NCBI GenBank assembly: GCA_025062075.1 | Contig: JANXBA010000039.1 | Coordinates: 1-34,172, forward strand | Source: Aquificaceae bacterium | Lineage (GTDB): Bacteria > Aquificota > Aquificia > Aquificales > Aquificaceae | DNA: 34,172 bases | Direction: 5' to 3' | The notes under the pieces: model-generated | The model's database searches: none | The model's input: the letters and a program-made list of their open reading frames with translations, nothing else | What the model was told of the DNA's origin: nothing | Translations under genes and position numbers: made by a program | Shown: in pieces, positions 18,742 to 28,993 of the stretch | Position numbering within the stretch: position 1 is the stretch's first letter | How the letters are laid out: each line of letters opens with the position of its first letter

Positions 18742-20043
18742 ATGAAGATAACCGTCGTAGGCGGAGGTTACGTGGGGCTCACCACAGGTGCCTGCTTTGC
18801 CCACCTTGGGCACGAAGTTATGGTAGTAGAAAAAGTCCCCCAAAAGGTGGAACTCCTAAAGTCTGGTCGCTCACCCATCTACGAGCCAGGCCTGGAGGAG
18901 CTCCTTCAGGAGAACATAAGAGAGAAAAGGCTCAGCTTTACCACCAGCTTGGAGGAGGGGCTGGAGTTTTCTCAGGTGATTTTCATCTGCGTGGGCACTC
19001 CCCAGAGGGTGGACGGCTCGGCAGACCTCTCCCAGGTGGAGGAGGTGGCCCGTCAGACCGCCCGCTTGATGACCTCCTACAAGCTTCTCGTGGAAAAGTC
19101 CACCGTGCCCATAAACACCCACAAGCTGGTAAAGAAGACAGTGCAGAGATATTTAAGGGACAAGAGCATACCCTACGACGTGGCCTCCAACCCCGAGTTC
19201 TTAAGGGAAGGCTCCGCCATAGAAGACTTCCTCAAGCCCGACCGCATCGTGGTAGGAGTGGAGACCGAGAGGGCAAAGGAAATCTTTCAAGAGCTCTACA
19301 AGGACTTTGACTGTCCTGTTATCTACACGGACCCTGCCACCGCAGAGCTCATAAAGCACGCCAGTAACTCCTTTTTGGCGATGAAAATCTCCTACATCAA
19401 CATGCTGGCGGACCTGTGCGAGAGGGCAGGGGCGGACGTAAAGCTGGTTGCGGACGGCATGGGCTACGACAGGCGCATAGGCAGGGCCTTTCTCAACGCA
19501 GGCGTAGGCTACGGCGGCTCTTGCTTTCCCAAGGACGTGAAGGCCTTCATAAGAATGGCTCAGGACTACGGGCTGGACTTTGGGCTTCTCAAAGAGGTGG
19601 AGAGAATAAACCAAGAGAGGCCCCTTCGCTTCGTGGAGAAGGTAAAGTCCGTGCTCTGGAGTCTCAAAGACAAAAAGCTGGCGGTTTGGGGGCTCTCTTT
19701 CAAGCCCAACACGGACGACATAAGGGAGGCACCCTCCATCAGAATAGTGGACCTGCTCCTAAAAGAGGGAGCAAGCCTGGTTCTCTACGACCCCAAGGCC
19801 ATGGAAAACTTCCGACTTCTGTTCCCGGAGGGCAGGCAGGTGCGGTACGCACCAGACATGTACTCGGCGGTAGAAGGTGCCTGCGCCCTTCTTCTGCTCA
19901 CCGAGTGGGAGGAGTTTCAGAGGGCAGACCTAAGGAGGGTAAGGTCTCTGATGGAACTTCCCATCATAGTGGACGGCAGGAACGTCTTTGAGCCCTCTCA
20001 GGTCAGAGCTCTCGGCTTTGAGTACTACTCGGTCGGACGATGA
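18742..20043 (+). CDS. ugd: UDP-glucose 6-dehydrogenase
   Basis: [74 protein letters not shown] (catalytic Cys); [15 protein letters not shown]. Confidence 0.95.
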   Translation: MKITVVGGGYVGLTTGACFAHLGHEVMVVEKVPQKVELLKSGRSPIYEPGLEELLQENIREKRLSFTTSLEEGLEFSQVIFICVGTPQRVDGSADLSQVEEVARQTARLMTSYKLLVEKSTVPINTHKLVKKTVQRYLRDKSIPYDVASNPEFLREGSAIEDFLKPDRIVVGVETERAKEIFQELYKDFDCPVIYTDPATAELIKHASNSFLAMKISYINMLADLCERAGADVKLVADGMGYDRRIGRAFLNAGVGYGGSCFPKDVKAFIRMAQDYGLDFGLLKEVERINQERPLRFVEKVKSVLWSLKDKKLAVWGLSFKPNTDDIREAPSIRIVDLLLKEGASLVLYDPKAMENFRLLFPEGRQVRYAPDMYSAVEGACALLLLTEWEEFQRADLRRVRSLMELPIIVDGRNVFEPSQVRALGFEYYSVGR

Positions 20044-20972
20044 GGGTCTTAATCACCGGCGTTGCGGGCTTTATAGGCTCCCACCTGTGCGAGAGGTTTC
20101 TCCAAGAGGGCATGCAGGTGGTGGGTATGGACAACTTCCTCACGGGCTCTCCTCAGAACATAGCCCACCTTTTTGGCGACAGGAACTTTCACTTCATACA
20201 CTACAATGTGGTCAACTACATATACATAGACGGTCCGGTGGACGTGATAGTCCATCTGGCCTGCCCTGCCTCTCCGGCGGACTACATGGCCCACCCCATC
20301 CACACCATGAAGGTAGACTCCTTAGGCACCCTTAACACCCTGGGACTGGCCAAGCTAAAAAAGGCCCGATACGTGTTTGCCTCCTCTTCGGAGGTTTACG
20401 GCCACGCCCAGGTCCACCCCCAGCGAGAAGACTACTGGGGATACGTGAACCCCGTCGGTCCCCGAAGCGTGTACCAAGAGGCCAAGCGCTTCTCAGAGGC
20501 CCTCTGCATGGCCTATCACCGAGAACACGGTCTTGACGTGCGTATAGCACGCATCTTTAACACCTACGGACCTCGCATGCGAAGAGAGGACGGCAGAGTC
20601 ATGCCCTCTTTCATAAGCAGAGCCCTCAGGGGAGAACCGTTACCCGTTCACGGGGACGGCACGCAGACGCGCAGTTTCTGCCACATAGAAGACTTAGTGG
20701 AAGGGCTTTTCAAGCTCTCCCTACAGGAAGGTCTGGCAGGAGAGGTGGTAAATCTGGGAAACCCGGAGGAGATAAGCATAAAAGAGCTCGCCCTTGAGAT
20801 AATCCGGCTGACCAACTCCGGTTCTACTTTAGAGTTTCTACCACCAAGACCCGAAGACCCACCCAGAAGATGCCCAGACGTGGAAAAGGCAAAAAAGCTT
20901 CTCGGTTGGTCGCCCCGCGTAGGCCTGAAGGAAGGTCTCAAGGATACGGTAGAATGGTTCAAGCGTTTATAA
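20040..20972 (+). CDS. NAD-dependent sugar-nucleotide epimerase/dehydratase, likely UDP-glucuronate decarboxylase (UDP-xylose synthase)
   Basis: [107 protein letters not shown]. Pattern matches UXS. Overlaps ugd by 4 bp. Confidence 0.85.
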   Translation: MRVLITGVAGFIGSHLCERFLQEGMQVVGMDNFLTGSPQNIAHLFGDRNFHFIHYNVVNYIYIDGPVDVIVHLACPASPADYMAHPIHTMKVDSLGTLNTLGLAKLKKARYVFASSSEVYGHAQVHPQREDYWGYVNPVGPRSVYQEAKRFSEALCMAYHREHGLDVRIARIFNTYGPRMRREDGRVMPSFISRALRGEPLPVHGDGTQTRSFCHIEDLVEGLFKLSLQEGLAGEVVNLGNPEEISIKELALEIIRLTNSGSTLEFLPPRPEDPPRRCPDVEKAKKLLGWSPRVGLKEGLKDTVEWFKRL

Positions 20973-20994
20973 TATCCCCCCAAGGAGGGAAAAG

Positions 20995-21516
20995 GTGAGA
21001 AAGGAGAGGTTAGCTATTCTGGTAGGCCTTATGTTAGCCCTCGTCTTTTTCTACCTTGGCCTAAGAGAGTGGCTAAAGAGTAAGGAAGGGACGGCGCAAC
21101 CACCCCCCTTGGTGATAAAGCCTGCTCCTACAGAGAAGCCTGCCCCTACCGCGGAAACGCCACCCGCTCAGGTAGCTCCTACGCAAGAGGCAGAAAAACA
21201 AACCCAAGAGACAAAACAGGAAGACCTCATAGCTCAGAAGATAAGAGAAGAGAGAAAAAAGGCGGTGCAGGAAACCCCCAGGGCGAGAGCTCTAGAAAAG
21301 AGGGAGTTAAAAACCTACACGGTGCAGGTAGGTGCCTTCAGGGACAAAGGGAAGGCTGAAAAAGTTCTTGAGAAGGCAAAGAGCATGGGCTATCAGGTCA
21401 GCATCGTAGAAGAGGACAACTTTTACAAGGTGAGGCTCACCCTTGAAACAGACGACATAAGGTCAGAGATGAGCAAGCTCAGGAAGGCCTTCGGCGGTGC
21501 CATACTAAAGCAATGA
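20995..21516 (+). CDS. Membrane-anchored SPOR-domain protein
   Basis: GTG start with upstream AAGGAGGG; N-terminal TM; Pro/Glu/Lys-rich linker; C-terminal SPOR-like TYTVQVGAFRDKGKAEKVLEKAKSMGYQVSIVEEDNFYKVRLT. Confidence 0.82.
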   Translation: MRKERLAILVGLMLALVFFYLGLREWLKSKEGTAQPPPLVIKPAPTEKPAPTAETPPAQVAPTQEAEKQTQETKQEDLIAQKIREERKKAVQETPRARALEKRELKTYTVQVGAFRDKGKAEKVLEKAKSMGYQVSIVEEDNFYKVRLTLETDDIRSEMSKLRKAFGGAILKQ

Positions 21517-22592
21517 GAAAAGGGGCTGTTTTACTCTTCCTACTCTTCTCCTGTGCAGCAAAGCAGGAGCAGGTAAAGACCCAGTGGCAGTATCACTACG
21601 ACCTCGGCATGTCCTCCTACATGGCCAAGAATTACTCAGAGGCCATAGCCAACTTCTTCCGAGCTTCCCAGATTGCACCCGGCGAGCCAAAAGTCTGGAA
21701 CGCCCTGGGGCTTGCCTACATGGAGGTGCAGGAGTACGCCAAGGCGGAGAACGCCTTCCTCAAGGCCCTTCAAGTGGACAAAAGCTACACAGAAGCCAAG
21801 CTAAATCTGGGCATACTCCACTACCGACAAGGTCAGTACGAGAAGTCTATGAGAATTCTCGGCGAGGTGATTCAGGACGACGCCTTTCCCCAGAAGCACA
21901 TGGCCTTTTACTATCTTGGGAGAGTAAATCAGGCGGTAGGCAACAACAGGGAGTACATAAACAACTTGCGTAGAGCTACCGCCTACAATCCCATGTTTTT
22001 GGACGCTCAGCTGGAGCTGGCTCAGGCCCTTGAGAACGAGGGAGAATACTCCCAAGCAAGGGCGGTGTACGTAAGCCTGATGAACAACGGCATAATGAAC
22101 ACCACGGTAGACCTGAACATGGCTAGGTTAGAGTACAAGATGGGCAACTACCAATCCGCCAAAAACTACATAAAGAGGGTGCTGGAAGACCGCCAAACTA
22201 CCCCACAGCTGAAAGCTCAAGCCTACGACCTGTTGAGTCAAGTGCTCATCGCAGAACAGACAAGGATAATTCAGCCTAGGGTAGAGGTAGAGAGGCCCAC
22301 ACAACCCGTCAAAGTTCAGGAACCTCAGAACCCCCCCAAAGAACCCCCGCCTCAGGAGACGTCCAAAGTCCGGACCTATCGCATACAGTTGGGGGCCTTC
22401 TCCTCCGCCAACTTTGCCAAGGGGTGGCGGGACAAACTGGAGAAAGAGCTAAACCTCAGGGACCTGACGGTGGTAGAGTCCTCCGGCGTCTTTAAGGTGC
22501 TCTACGGTAGCTTTGCAACCAGAGAGGACGCCCTCAAGGAGCTAACAAGACTTAAAAGTCTCAACCTCTACGGCTTCGTGGTCCAAGAGTAG
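21513..22592 (+). CDS. TPR-repeat lipoprotein with C-terminal SPOR domain
   Basis: Signal with lipobox-like LLFSC; TPR units (YHYDLGMSSYMAKNYSEAIANFFRASQIAPGEPKVWNALGLAYMEVQEYAKAENAFLKALQVD...); Pro-rich linker; SPOR TYRIQLGAFSSANFAKGWRDKLEKEL...FKVLYGSFATREDALKELTRL. Confidence 0.85.
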   Translation: MRKGAVLLFLLFSCAAKQEQVKTQWQYHYDLGMSSYMAKNYSEAIANFFRASQIAPGEPKVWNALGLAYMEVQEYAKAENAFLKALQVDKSYTEAKLNLGILHYRQGQYEKSMRILGEVIQDDAFPQKHMAFYYLGRVNQAVGNNREYINNLRRATAYNPMFLDAQLELAQALENEGEYSQARAVYVSLMNNGIMNTTVDLNMARLEYKMGNYQSAKNYIKRVLEDRQTTPQLKAQAYDLLSQVLIAEQTRIIQPRVEVERPTQPVKVQEPQNPPKEPPPQETSKVRTYRIQLGAFSSANFAKGWRDKLEKELNLRDLTVVESSGVFKVLYGSFATREDALKELTRLKSLNLYGFVVQE

Positions 22593-23171
22593 TTAAATAG
22601 CTCCCTTGGTGGAAGGTATGTCCTCGCCGGAGAGGGCTACCGCCTGACGCAAGCTCAGGGCAAAGGCCTTAAAGCAAGCCTCCGCCACGTGGTGAAGTAT
22701 CCTTCCCGTGATTACTCTGATGTGTAGAGTGCTCCTGCTTTCAAGGGCAAAGCCCTTGAAGAATTCCCATATGAGCTCAAAGTCAAACTGGGTAATCTTT
22801 CCCCTGAGGTTCATGTCCTCGTAGAAGAAAAGAGGCCTGCCGGAGATGTCCACGCTTGCCATAACTAAGGCCTCGTCCATGGGCACTATAGCGTAGCCGT
22901 AGCGGTTTATGCCCTTTTTGTCGCCTAAGGCCTGCAGGAAGGCCATACCGAGGGTTATGCCCACGTCCTCCACCGTGTGATGGTGGGAGACCTCCACGTC
23001 CCCCTCCGCGTAGAGCTCTAGGTCAAACCTGCCGTGTTTTGCTAAGGTCTCCACCATGTGGGTGAGAAAGCCCACCGGCGTCTGGACCTTGTGCCTGCCC
23101 TCCCCGTCAAGGTTCAGGGTGAGCTCCACCTTGGTCTCTCGCGTCCGCCTGCTGGCGTGCACCTGCCTCAT
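22593..23171 (-). CDS. hisB: Imidazoleglycerol-phosphate dehydratase
   Basis: [75 protein letters not shown]. Confidence 0.95.
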   Translation of the reverse strand: MRQVHASRRTRETKVELTLNLDGEGRHKVQTPVGFLTHMVETLAKHGRFDLELYAEGDVEVSHHHTVEDVGITLGMAFLQALGDKKGINRYGYAIVPMDEALVMASVDISGRPLFFYEDMNLRGKITQFDFELIWEFFKGFALESRSTLHIRVITGRILHHVAEACFKAFALSLRQAVALSGEDIPSTKGAI

Positions 23172-24150
23172 GGAGCATCAATTCTACCACAAACCTCTTG
23201 AGGGCCGTGGTAGGGTCTGAGTAGTAAACTTTTATTGCCAAGTCCAAAAGGTAAAGCCTATCTAGCAGAAACCTCAACTTCTCTTGGGAGTTTTTTTCTA
23301 AGTATTTTTTGAAGTTGGCCACCTGAAAGGGGTGTTTTACCTCCACCAAGGCCAGGGCCTCCTCGGGTTTTTTCCCCCCTTTTGTTAGCACCTTGGCAGT
23401 GTAGAGCTTCAGAAGATAGTTAGAGAGTAGGCCGAGTATCTGTAGGGGGTGGACGCCCATCTGCAGGTTGGCACTGAGGGCTTCAAGGGCCTTCCCGTAG
23501 TCTCCGAGGAGAATCCCCTCCGCCAGGTCAAACAGGCTCATCTCCCTGTGGGCAAACACTATGCTCTTTAACTCTTCCAGAGTGAGACTGGGTTCTCCGT
23601 AAAGTAGTAGCTTGTCCGTCTCGCCTTTTAGGAGCATAAGGTCGTAGGAGGTGGCTTCTAAAAGATATTGGAAGGCCCCCTCTTCCAGACTTACGCCTGA
23701 CTTTTGGAGCTTGTTTCTGACTATTCCCTCCACCCTTCTTCTGTCCATTTTGCTCGCACTTATAACCTCCCCGTACTGTGAAAAGGTCAGAAAAGGCTCT
23801 TTCTGCAGGTCCTTTTCGCTGAGTTTGACACCTACATGAAAGAAAAAGCGCTTTCCCCTTATTTTAGTCAGTATGGAGGCAAATTGCTTGTGGTCCTTTA
23901 TGGTCTTGAAAAACTCTTGAGCGTTGTAGACAAAAAAGGTCTCCCCCGACTCAAACACGCCACCCGTCAGAGCCAAATTTTTAAAGTCCCGAAGGGTGAG
24001 CTCCTCCCCCCAGAGCACCTTTGCCTTGTAGAGCTCCCTGAGCTTGTCCACTAGATTCTTTATCAGAAACTCCTCCTCCCCGTGCACTAGGTTAAGGATT
24101 TTTGGAGGCTTTTTGTCTAAAGCCCTTTGATACTCCAACAGGCTGGTCAT
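23107..24150 (-). CDS. holA: DNA polymerase III delta subunit
   Basis: Likely start [41 protein letters not shown] (internal Met of the 24264 ORF). HolA-like features: [62 protein letters not shown]. Confidence 0.82.
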   Translation of the reverse strand: MTSLLEYQRALDKKPPKILNLVHGEEEFLIKNLVDKLRELYKAKVLWGEELTLRDFKNLALTGGVFESGETFFVYNAQEFFKTIKDHKQFASILTKIRGKRFFFHVGVKLSEKDLQKEPFLTFSQYGEVISASKMDRRRVEGIVRNKLQKSGVSLEEGAFQYLLEATSYDLMLLKGETDKLLLYGEPSLTLEELKSIVFAHREMSLFDLAEGILLGDYGKALEALSANLQMGVHPLQILGLLSNYLLKLYTAKVLTKGGKKPEEALALVEVKHPFQVANFKKYLEKNSQEKLRFLLDRLYLLDLAIKVYYSDPTTALKRFVVELMLHEAGARQQADARDQGGAHPEP

Positions 24151-25430
24151 GAGTGCATGGCCTTGAGGAAGTCCTTGTTGGTCTTGAACTTCTTGAGCTT
24201 GTCCAGAAGAAACTCCATGGCCTCTATGGCGTCCATGGTGGCCAAAAACTTCCTCAACACCCATATCCTCTGGAGCTCCCAGTCTTCTAAGAGGAGCTCC
24301 TCCTTTCTGGTGCCTGACTTTTCTATGTTGATGGCAGGAAAGATTCTCCTCTCCATAAGCCTTCTGTCAAGGTGAATCTCCATGTTGCCCGTGCCCTTGA
24401 ACTCCTCGTAGATAACATCGTCCATCTTGGAGCCCGTCTCTATGAGTGCGGTGGCTATGATGGTGAGGGAGCCTCCCTCTTCTATGTTCCTCGCAGCGCC
24501 GAAGAACTTCTTGGGTCTTTGTAGGGCGGTGGCCTCTATACCACCTGTGAGCACTCTGCCGGTAGGTGGCGTGACCGCGTTGGAGGCCCTGCCAAAGCGC
24601 GTCATCGAGTCAAGAAGTATTACCACGTCCTGCTTTAGCTCCACCATCCTCTTTGCCTTCTCTATGACTAACTCCGCCACCTGCATGTGTCTCTCTGGGG
24701 GCTCATCAAAGGTGGAGGCTATTACCTCCGCACCTTCTCCCACTATGCGTCGCATCTCGGTAACCTCCTCCGGACGCTCGTCAATCAGCAGGATAATCAG
24801 GTGCACCTCCGGGTGGTTAGCAATTATGGCTTTGGCTATCTTCTGCAGAAGGACAGTTTTGCCCGCCTTGGGCGGAGCCACTATCATGCCTCTCTGCCCC
24901 TTGCCTATGGGGGCTATGAGGCTGACAACGCGCGTGGAGAGCTCTGCGCTGGAGGTTTCTAAGTTAAAGCGCTCGGTGGGATGGTAGGGAGTGAGCTTTT
25001 CAAACTGGGCTCTCGCCTTTAAAGTGTCAGGGTCAGGGGGCAGTCCGTTGACGGACTCTATTTTTATCAGGGCCTGGTACTTCTCCTTTTCCTGAGGAGG
25101 TCTAGCGAAGCCCACCAGCGTGTCACCGGTCCTGAGACCAAAGCGCTTTATTTGAGAAGGTGCCACGTACACGTCCGTGTGGCTGGGCATATAGTTGTTC
25201 TCAGGGCTTCTTATAAAGCCGTAGCCCTCCGGGAGTATCTCTAACACGCCCTTTACGAAGTTAAGGCCCTCCTCCTTTGCCTGGGCGGTGAGAATCTTCT
25301 CTATGAGCTCCTCCTTCCTGAGACCGGTCACTCTCGAGAGCTCCAGCTCTCTTCCCATCTTCTGGAGCTCCTGCAGGGACAGTTTTTTGAGCTCTTCCAA
25401 AGTGTAAACCTTCTTCTCCTGCGTCTCCAT
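24147..25430 (-). CDS. rho: Transcription termination factor Rho
   Basis: [43 protein letters not shown]; Walker [80 protein letters not shown]-like aggagg upstream. Confidence 0.98.
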   Translation of the reverse strand: METQEKKVYTLEELKKLSLQELQKMGRELELSRVTGLRKEELIEKILTAQAKEEGLNFVKGVLEILPEGYGFIRSPENNYMPSHTDVYVAPSQIKRFGLRTGDTLVGFARPPQEKEKYQALIKIESVNGLPPDPDTLKARAQFEKLTPYHPTERFNLETSSAELSTRVVSLIAPIGKGQRGMIVAPPKAGKTVLLQKIAKAIIANHPEVHLIILLIDERPEEVTEMRRIVGEGAEVIASTFDEPPERHMQVAELVIEKAKRMVELKQDVVILLDSMTRFGRASNAVTPPTGRVLTGGIEATALQRPKKFFGAARNIEEGGSLTIIATALIETGSKMDDVIYEEFKGTGNMEIHLDRRLMERRIFPAINIEKSGTRKEELLLEDWELQRIWVLRKFLATMDAIEAMEFLLDKLKKFKTNKDFLKAMHS

Positions 25431-25443
25431 GTCAACCTCCTGT

Positions 25444-26796
25444 TTATTTTCCTATGCAGAATCGCGAGAATATGCTTCCGAGGATGTCCTCCGTGCTAAC
25501 CACACCTATTATTTCTTCAAGGTAGCCGAGGGCTTCCCTCAGGTAAAGCATAAGTATTTCGGGAAAGACCTCACTTGCGGTCAGCTCATCTACTACTGAT
25601 TTTAACACCCCTTGGGATTTTTTCAAGAGGTGTTCATGCCTGACAGATAGGTAAACCTGAGGGCTGTCCGTCAGATAAACGCCCAACCTGTGCAGAACCT
25701 TCTCTTTTAGCTCCTCTAAGCCCTCTCCCGTGAGGGCGCTCACCTTGACTGCTTCGGGAAAGAGCTCCAGCACCTCTTCCCTGAGACCTAAGTCCGCCTT
25801 GTTTACCACCACCAAGTGTTCTAAGCCCTTCAGAAGCTCGTATATGCGCAGGTCCTCCTCTTGGAGGGGTGCGTGACCGTCCACCACGAACAGCACCAGA
25901 TGTGCGCTCTGGAGCTTATGGAGGCTTTTCTCCACCCCTATCTTCTCCACGGGGTCCTCCGTGCGTCTTATGCCCGCAGTGTCTATGAGGTTTACCGGCA
26001 CTCCGTCGAGGGTGAGGCTCTCTTGGAGAAAGTCCCGAGTGGTGCCGGGCACGGGCGTAACTATGGCCCTTTCCCTACCCAAAAGGGCGTTGAAGAGAGA
26101 GGACTTGCCTACGTTGGGCTTGCCTACCAGCGCCAGATTTATGCCCCTGCGCAGGAACTCCCCGGTCCTGACTGTGGTGAGCAAGAGCTCTATGCGTTCT
26201 TGAAGGTCTCTCAAAGAGCTCAGGACTTGCTCCTTGCTGAGGGTGGGTATGTCTTCTTCAGAAAACTCTATGTCCGCCTCCACGAAGGACAGGAGTTCTA
26301 AGAGCCTTTCTCGGAGCTCTCCTATCTGGGCGGAGAGCTCGCCCTGGAGCTGTCTCTGGGCGGAGCGTAAAGCCCTTTCGGAGCGGGCTCCGATTAGGTC
26401 TGCCACCGCCTCTGCCTGCAGAAGGTCCATTTTTCCGTTTAAAAAAGCCCTCTTGGTAAACTCGCCCGGCTCCGCCAGCCTTACGCCCCTTGACAGAAAA
26501 AGCTCCAAAGCCTTTCTAAGCAGTAGCGGGTTTCCGTGTAGGAAGAGCTCCACCATGTCCTCTCCCGTGTAGCTCTTGGGTGAGGGGTAGTAAATAAGTA
26601 TCCCCTCGTCCAAGACCTGCCCCTCTTGGTCTTTGAGCTTCACAAGGTGAGCGTATCTGGGCTTTAGCTTGCCCTTCAGGACTATGAGTTCCTCTATGCG
26701 CTCCCAGAGACCACCTCCTGAGAGCCTGAGCACCCCTATCGCGCTCTCGCCCAGCGGTGTCCCTATGGCAACTATGGGCTCTCTCTGCCTTACCAT
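25444..26796 (-). CDS. mnmE: tRNA uridine-5-carboxymethylaminomethyl modification GTPase
   Basis: [78 protein letters not shown]-terminal FCIGK. Confidence 0.97.
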   Translation of the reverse strand: MVRQREPIVAIGTPLGESAIGVLRLSGGGLWERIEELIVLKGKLKPRYAHLVKLKDQEGQVLDEGILIYYPSPKSYTGEDMVELFLHGNPLLLRKALELFLSRGVRLAEPGEFTKRAFLNGKMDLLQAEAVADLIGARSERALRSAQRQLQGELSAQIGELRERLLELLSFVEADIEFSEEDIPTLSKEQVLSSLRDLQERIELLLTTVRTGEFLRRGINLALVGKPNVGKSSLFNALLGRERAIVTPVPGTTRDFLQESLTLDGVPVNLIDTAGIRRTEDPVEKIGVEKSLHKLQSAHLVLFVVDGHAPLQEEDLRIYELLKGLEHLVVVNKADLGLREEVLELFPEAVKVSALTGEGLEELKEKVLHRLGVYLTDSPQVYLSVRHEHLLKKSQGVLKSVVDELTASEVFPEILMLYLREALGYLEEIIGVVSTEDILGSIFSRFCIGK

Positions 26797-26797
26797 C

Positions 26798-27691
26798 TTA
26801 GTCCAAAAAGAGCCTAAAGCCCTTCGCCAAGGAGAGGGCCTTCTCGTACTCTCTTTTACTAGGCCTTCTGGAGAGCTCCGGATATTGGTAGGCCTTGTAG
26901 TAGGGCATGTACTGGTCCATTAGGTTAACTGCGGTGTTGGGGGAGATTTCTCGCAGGGACTCTAAGACCTTTCCCGTGTCCCCCAGTCCCTCGGGAAGGA
27001 CCAAGTGTCTCACCAGAAGACCTCGCCGAGCCAGTCCCTCCTCGTCCAGCTGGAGGTCGCCTACCTGCAGGTGCATGACCCTTATGGCGGTAAGCGCCCT
27101 CTCGTAGTAGTCCTTTACCTTAGAGTACTTTTTGCCCTTCTGACTGTCGCCGTACTTGAAGTCCGCAAGGTATACGTCCACTATGCCCTCCAACAAGTGG
27201 AGGCTTTCCACGCTGTCGTAGGAGGAGGTGTTGTACACAATAGGTATGCGCAGACCCCTTTCTACCGCCAGATGTAGGGCCTCCAATATCTGGGGCACCA
27301 CGTGAGAGGGGCTAACCAAGTTTATGTTGTGACAGCCAAGCCTCTGAAGACTTAGAAAGACCTCCGCCAGCTCTTGAGGCTTTAGCTCCTGCCCCTCTCC
27401 CAGCTGGCTTATGGAGTAGTTTTGACAGTAGACGCACCTCATGTTGCAGTAGGAGAAAAAGACCGTGCCCGAGCCTTTTCTTCCTCTGATGGGTCTCTCT
27501 TCGCCCCTGTGGGGAAAGTAGTCCGCCACTACCGCATACCTCCCCGTCCTGCAGTAGCCCTTCTCGCCCTTAATTCTGTTGACGCCACACTGGTGGGGGC
27601 ACACCCTACACTCCTCCAGCATGTTCAGTGCCTTCTCCACCCTTTCTTTCCATTCCTGCGCACTAAGGTTTAGATAGGAGGGGTATTTCAT
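26798..27691 (-). CDS. Radical SAM protein, PflA-like family (COG1313-like)
   Basis: CRVCPHQCGVNRIKGEKGYCRTG; radical SAM cluster YCNMRCVYCQNYSISQ (Cx3Cx2C); PSHVVPQILEAL; YNTSSYDSVESLHLLEGIVDVYLADFKYG. Likely start MKYPSYLNLS, not the upstream ORF start at 27769. Confidence 0.85.
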   Translation of the reverse strand: MKYPSYLNLSAQEWKERVEKALNMLEECRVCPHQCGVNRIKGEKGYCRTGRYAVVADYFPHRGEERPIRGRKGSGTVFFSYCNMRCVYCQNYSISQLGEGQELKPQELAEVFLSLQRLGCHNINLVSPSHVVPQILEALHLAVERGLRIPIVYNTSSYDSVESLHLLEGIVDVYLADFKYGDSQKGKKYSKVKDYYERALTAIRVMHLQVGDLQLDEEGLARRGLLVRHLVLPEGLGDTGKVLESLREISPNTAVNLMDQYMPYYKAYQYPELSRRPSKREYEKALSLAKGFRLFLD

Positions 27692-27755
27692 GAGAGTTTT
27701 ACAGGTGGGATAGTTAACTAATATAGTGGTCGCAAGAGCCCCTGTCAAGGAGAGG

Positions 27756-27761
27756 TATAAT
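27756..27761 (+). promoter_or_regulatory. Candidate -10 element of moeA (leaderless arrangement)
   Basis: Exact TATAAT, 6 nt upstream of the moeA ATG at 27768. Confidence 0.4.
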
Positions 27762-27767
27762 AAAGCC

Positions 27768-28970
27768 ATGAGCCTTACGCCTTATGAAGATGCTCTGGAG
27801 ATGGTCTTGGGGAGCACAGAAGCTCTTCCCACGGAGCAGGTGCTCCTGTGGCAGTCCCTGGGCAGGGTGCTGGCAGAGGAGGTCCGCTCCGACTCGGACA
27901 AGCCCTCCTTTGACAACTCGGCCATGGACGGCTACGCGGTCAGGGCGGAGGACCTTAAGCCCGAAGGGGCCAAGCTGAGAGTTCTGGGCGAGGTGCCCGC
28001 AGGCGGTGAGTGGCACGACCAGGTGGTCAAAGGCACTGCGGTAAAGGTGTTCACGGGAGCTCCCATTCCCAAGGGTGCGGACACGGTAGTTCCGGTAGAG
28101 CTAACACAGCAAAAGGGCGAGTACATACTGGTAGACAAGCCCCTGCCAAAAGGTGCCAATGTGCGACTAAGGGGGGAGGAGCTCAAGGAGGGCGAGCTTA
28201 TCCTCTGCCCCGGGACGCCCATAAGGGGGTACGAGATAGGCATAATGGCCTCGGTGAACAAGGTCTCCGTAAGGGTTTACCAAAGGCCTAAGGTAGCAGT
28301 GCTTTCCACTGGCGACGAGGTCAGGGACTTGGGGGAGGCCATAGAAAAGCCCTCCCAAATCAGGAGCTCCAACAACCATGCCCTGTACGCTCGGGCCCTG
28401 GAGCTGGGTTGTGAGGTGGTGCCCTTAGGCCTGCTCAGGGACGACCCGGAGGAGATTGCCCGCCTGTTGGAGCAGGCGGAGCGTTACGATGTGCTCCTCA
28501 CCACCGGGGGCGTGTCCGTAGGTGAGAAGGACTACGTGCAAAAGCTGGTAAGGGAGATGGGCTTTGAGGTGGTCTTTCACAAGCTCAGGATAAAGCCTGC
28601 CAAGCCCGTGCTCTTTGCCAAAAAGGGCAAGAGCCTGCTCTTTGGACTGCCGGGTAACCCTGTCTCCTGCGTAATGGCCTTTGACCTTCTGGTAAAGCCC
28701 GCCCTTCTGAAGATGCAGGGAATAGAAAACTGCAGACCGCCTCTTTACAAGGCGACACTGCTGAGGGACTTTCAAAGAAAGGATGCGGAGCGCCGAGAGT
28801 TCGTCAGGGCAAGCTACAGAGAAGAGGGTGGAAGGCTGGTCTGCGACTACTCTCCTAAGACCCAGTCCCACATGCTCACTTCTTACGTAGGTGCCAACTG
28901 CTACTTGGTGGTTTACGAAGGCGTAAAAGAGCTTCGGGCGGGACAGGAGGTGGAGATAGTGCCCTTCTGA
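27768..28970 (+). CDS. moeA: Molybdopterin molybdenumtransferase
   Basis: Start at MSLTPYEDALEMVLGS; SFDNSAMDGYAVRAEDL; FTGAPIPKGADTVVPVE; TGDEV; LTTGGVSVGEKDYV; LFGLPGNPVSCVMAFDLLVKPAL. Confidence 0.95.
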   Translation: MSLTPYEDALEMVLGSTEALPTEQVLLWQSLGRVLAEEVRSDSDKPSFDNSAMDGYAVRAEDLKPEGAKLRVLGEVPAGGEWHDQVVKGTAVKVFTGAPIPKGADTVVPVELTQQKGEYILVDKPLPKGANVRLRGEELKEGELILCPGTPIRGYEIGIMASVNKVSVRVYQRPKVAVLSTGDEVRDLGEAIEKPSQIRSSNNHALYARALELGCEVVPLGLLRDDPEEIARLLEQAERYDVLLTTGGVSVGEKDYVQKLVREMGFEVVFHKLRIKPAKPVLFAKKGKSLLFGLPGNPVSCVMAFDLLVKPALLKMQGIENCRPPLYKATLLRDFQRKDAERREFVRASYREEGGRLVCDYSPKTQSHMLTSYVGANCYLVVYEGVKELRAGQEVEIVPF

Positions 28971-28971
28971 A

Positions 28972-28993
28972 AGGGGGCGGGCTCCAGCCCCCT
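28972..28993. terminator. Candidate bidirectional terminator hairpin between convergent moeA and soeC-like genes
   Basis: AGGGGGC (28972-28978), 8-nt loop, GCCCCCT (28987-28993): a perfect 7-bp GC-rich stem between convergent stop codons. No clear U-tract. Confidence 0.5.

Noticed and set aside
24151-24264. N-terminal extension of the holA ORF ([37 protein letters not shown]...)
   Set aside because: It is the out-of-frame reading of the rho 3' end; homology starts at the internal Met with a 4-bp ATGA overlap.
24427-24987. 186-aa plus-strand ORF antisense to rho
   Set aside because: Overlaps the highly conserved Rho coding region; Ser/Thr/Met-rich shadow frame.
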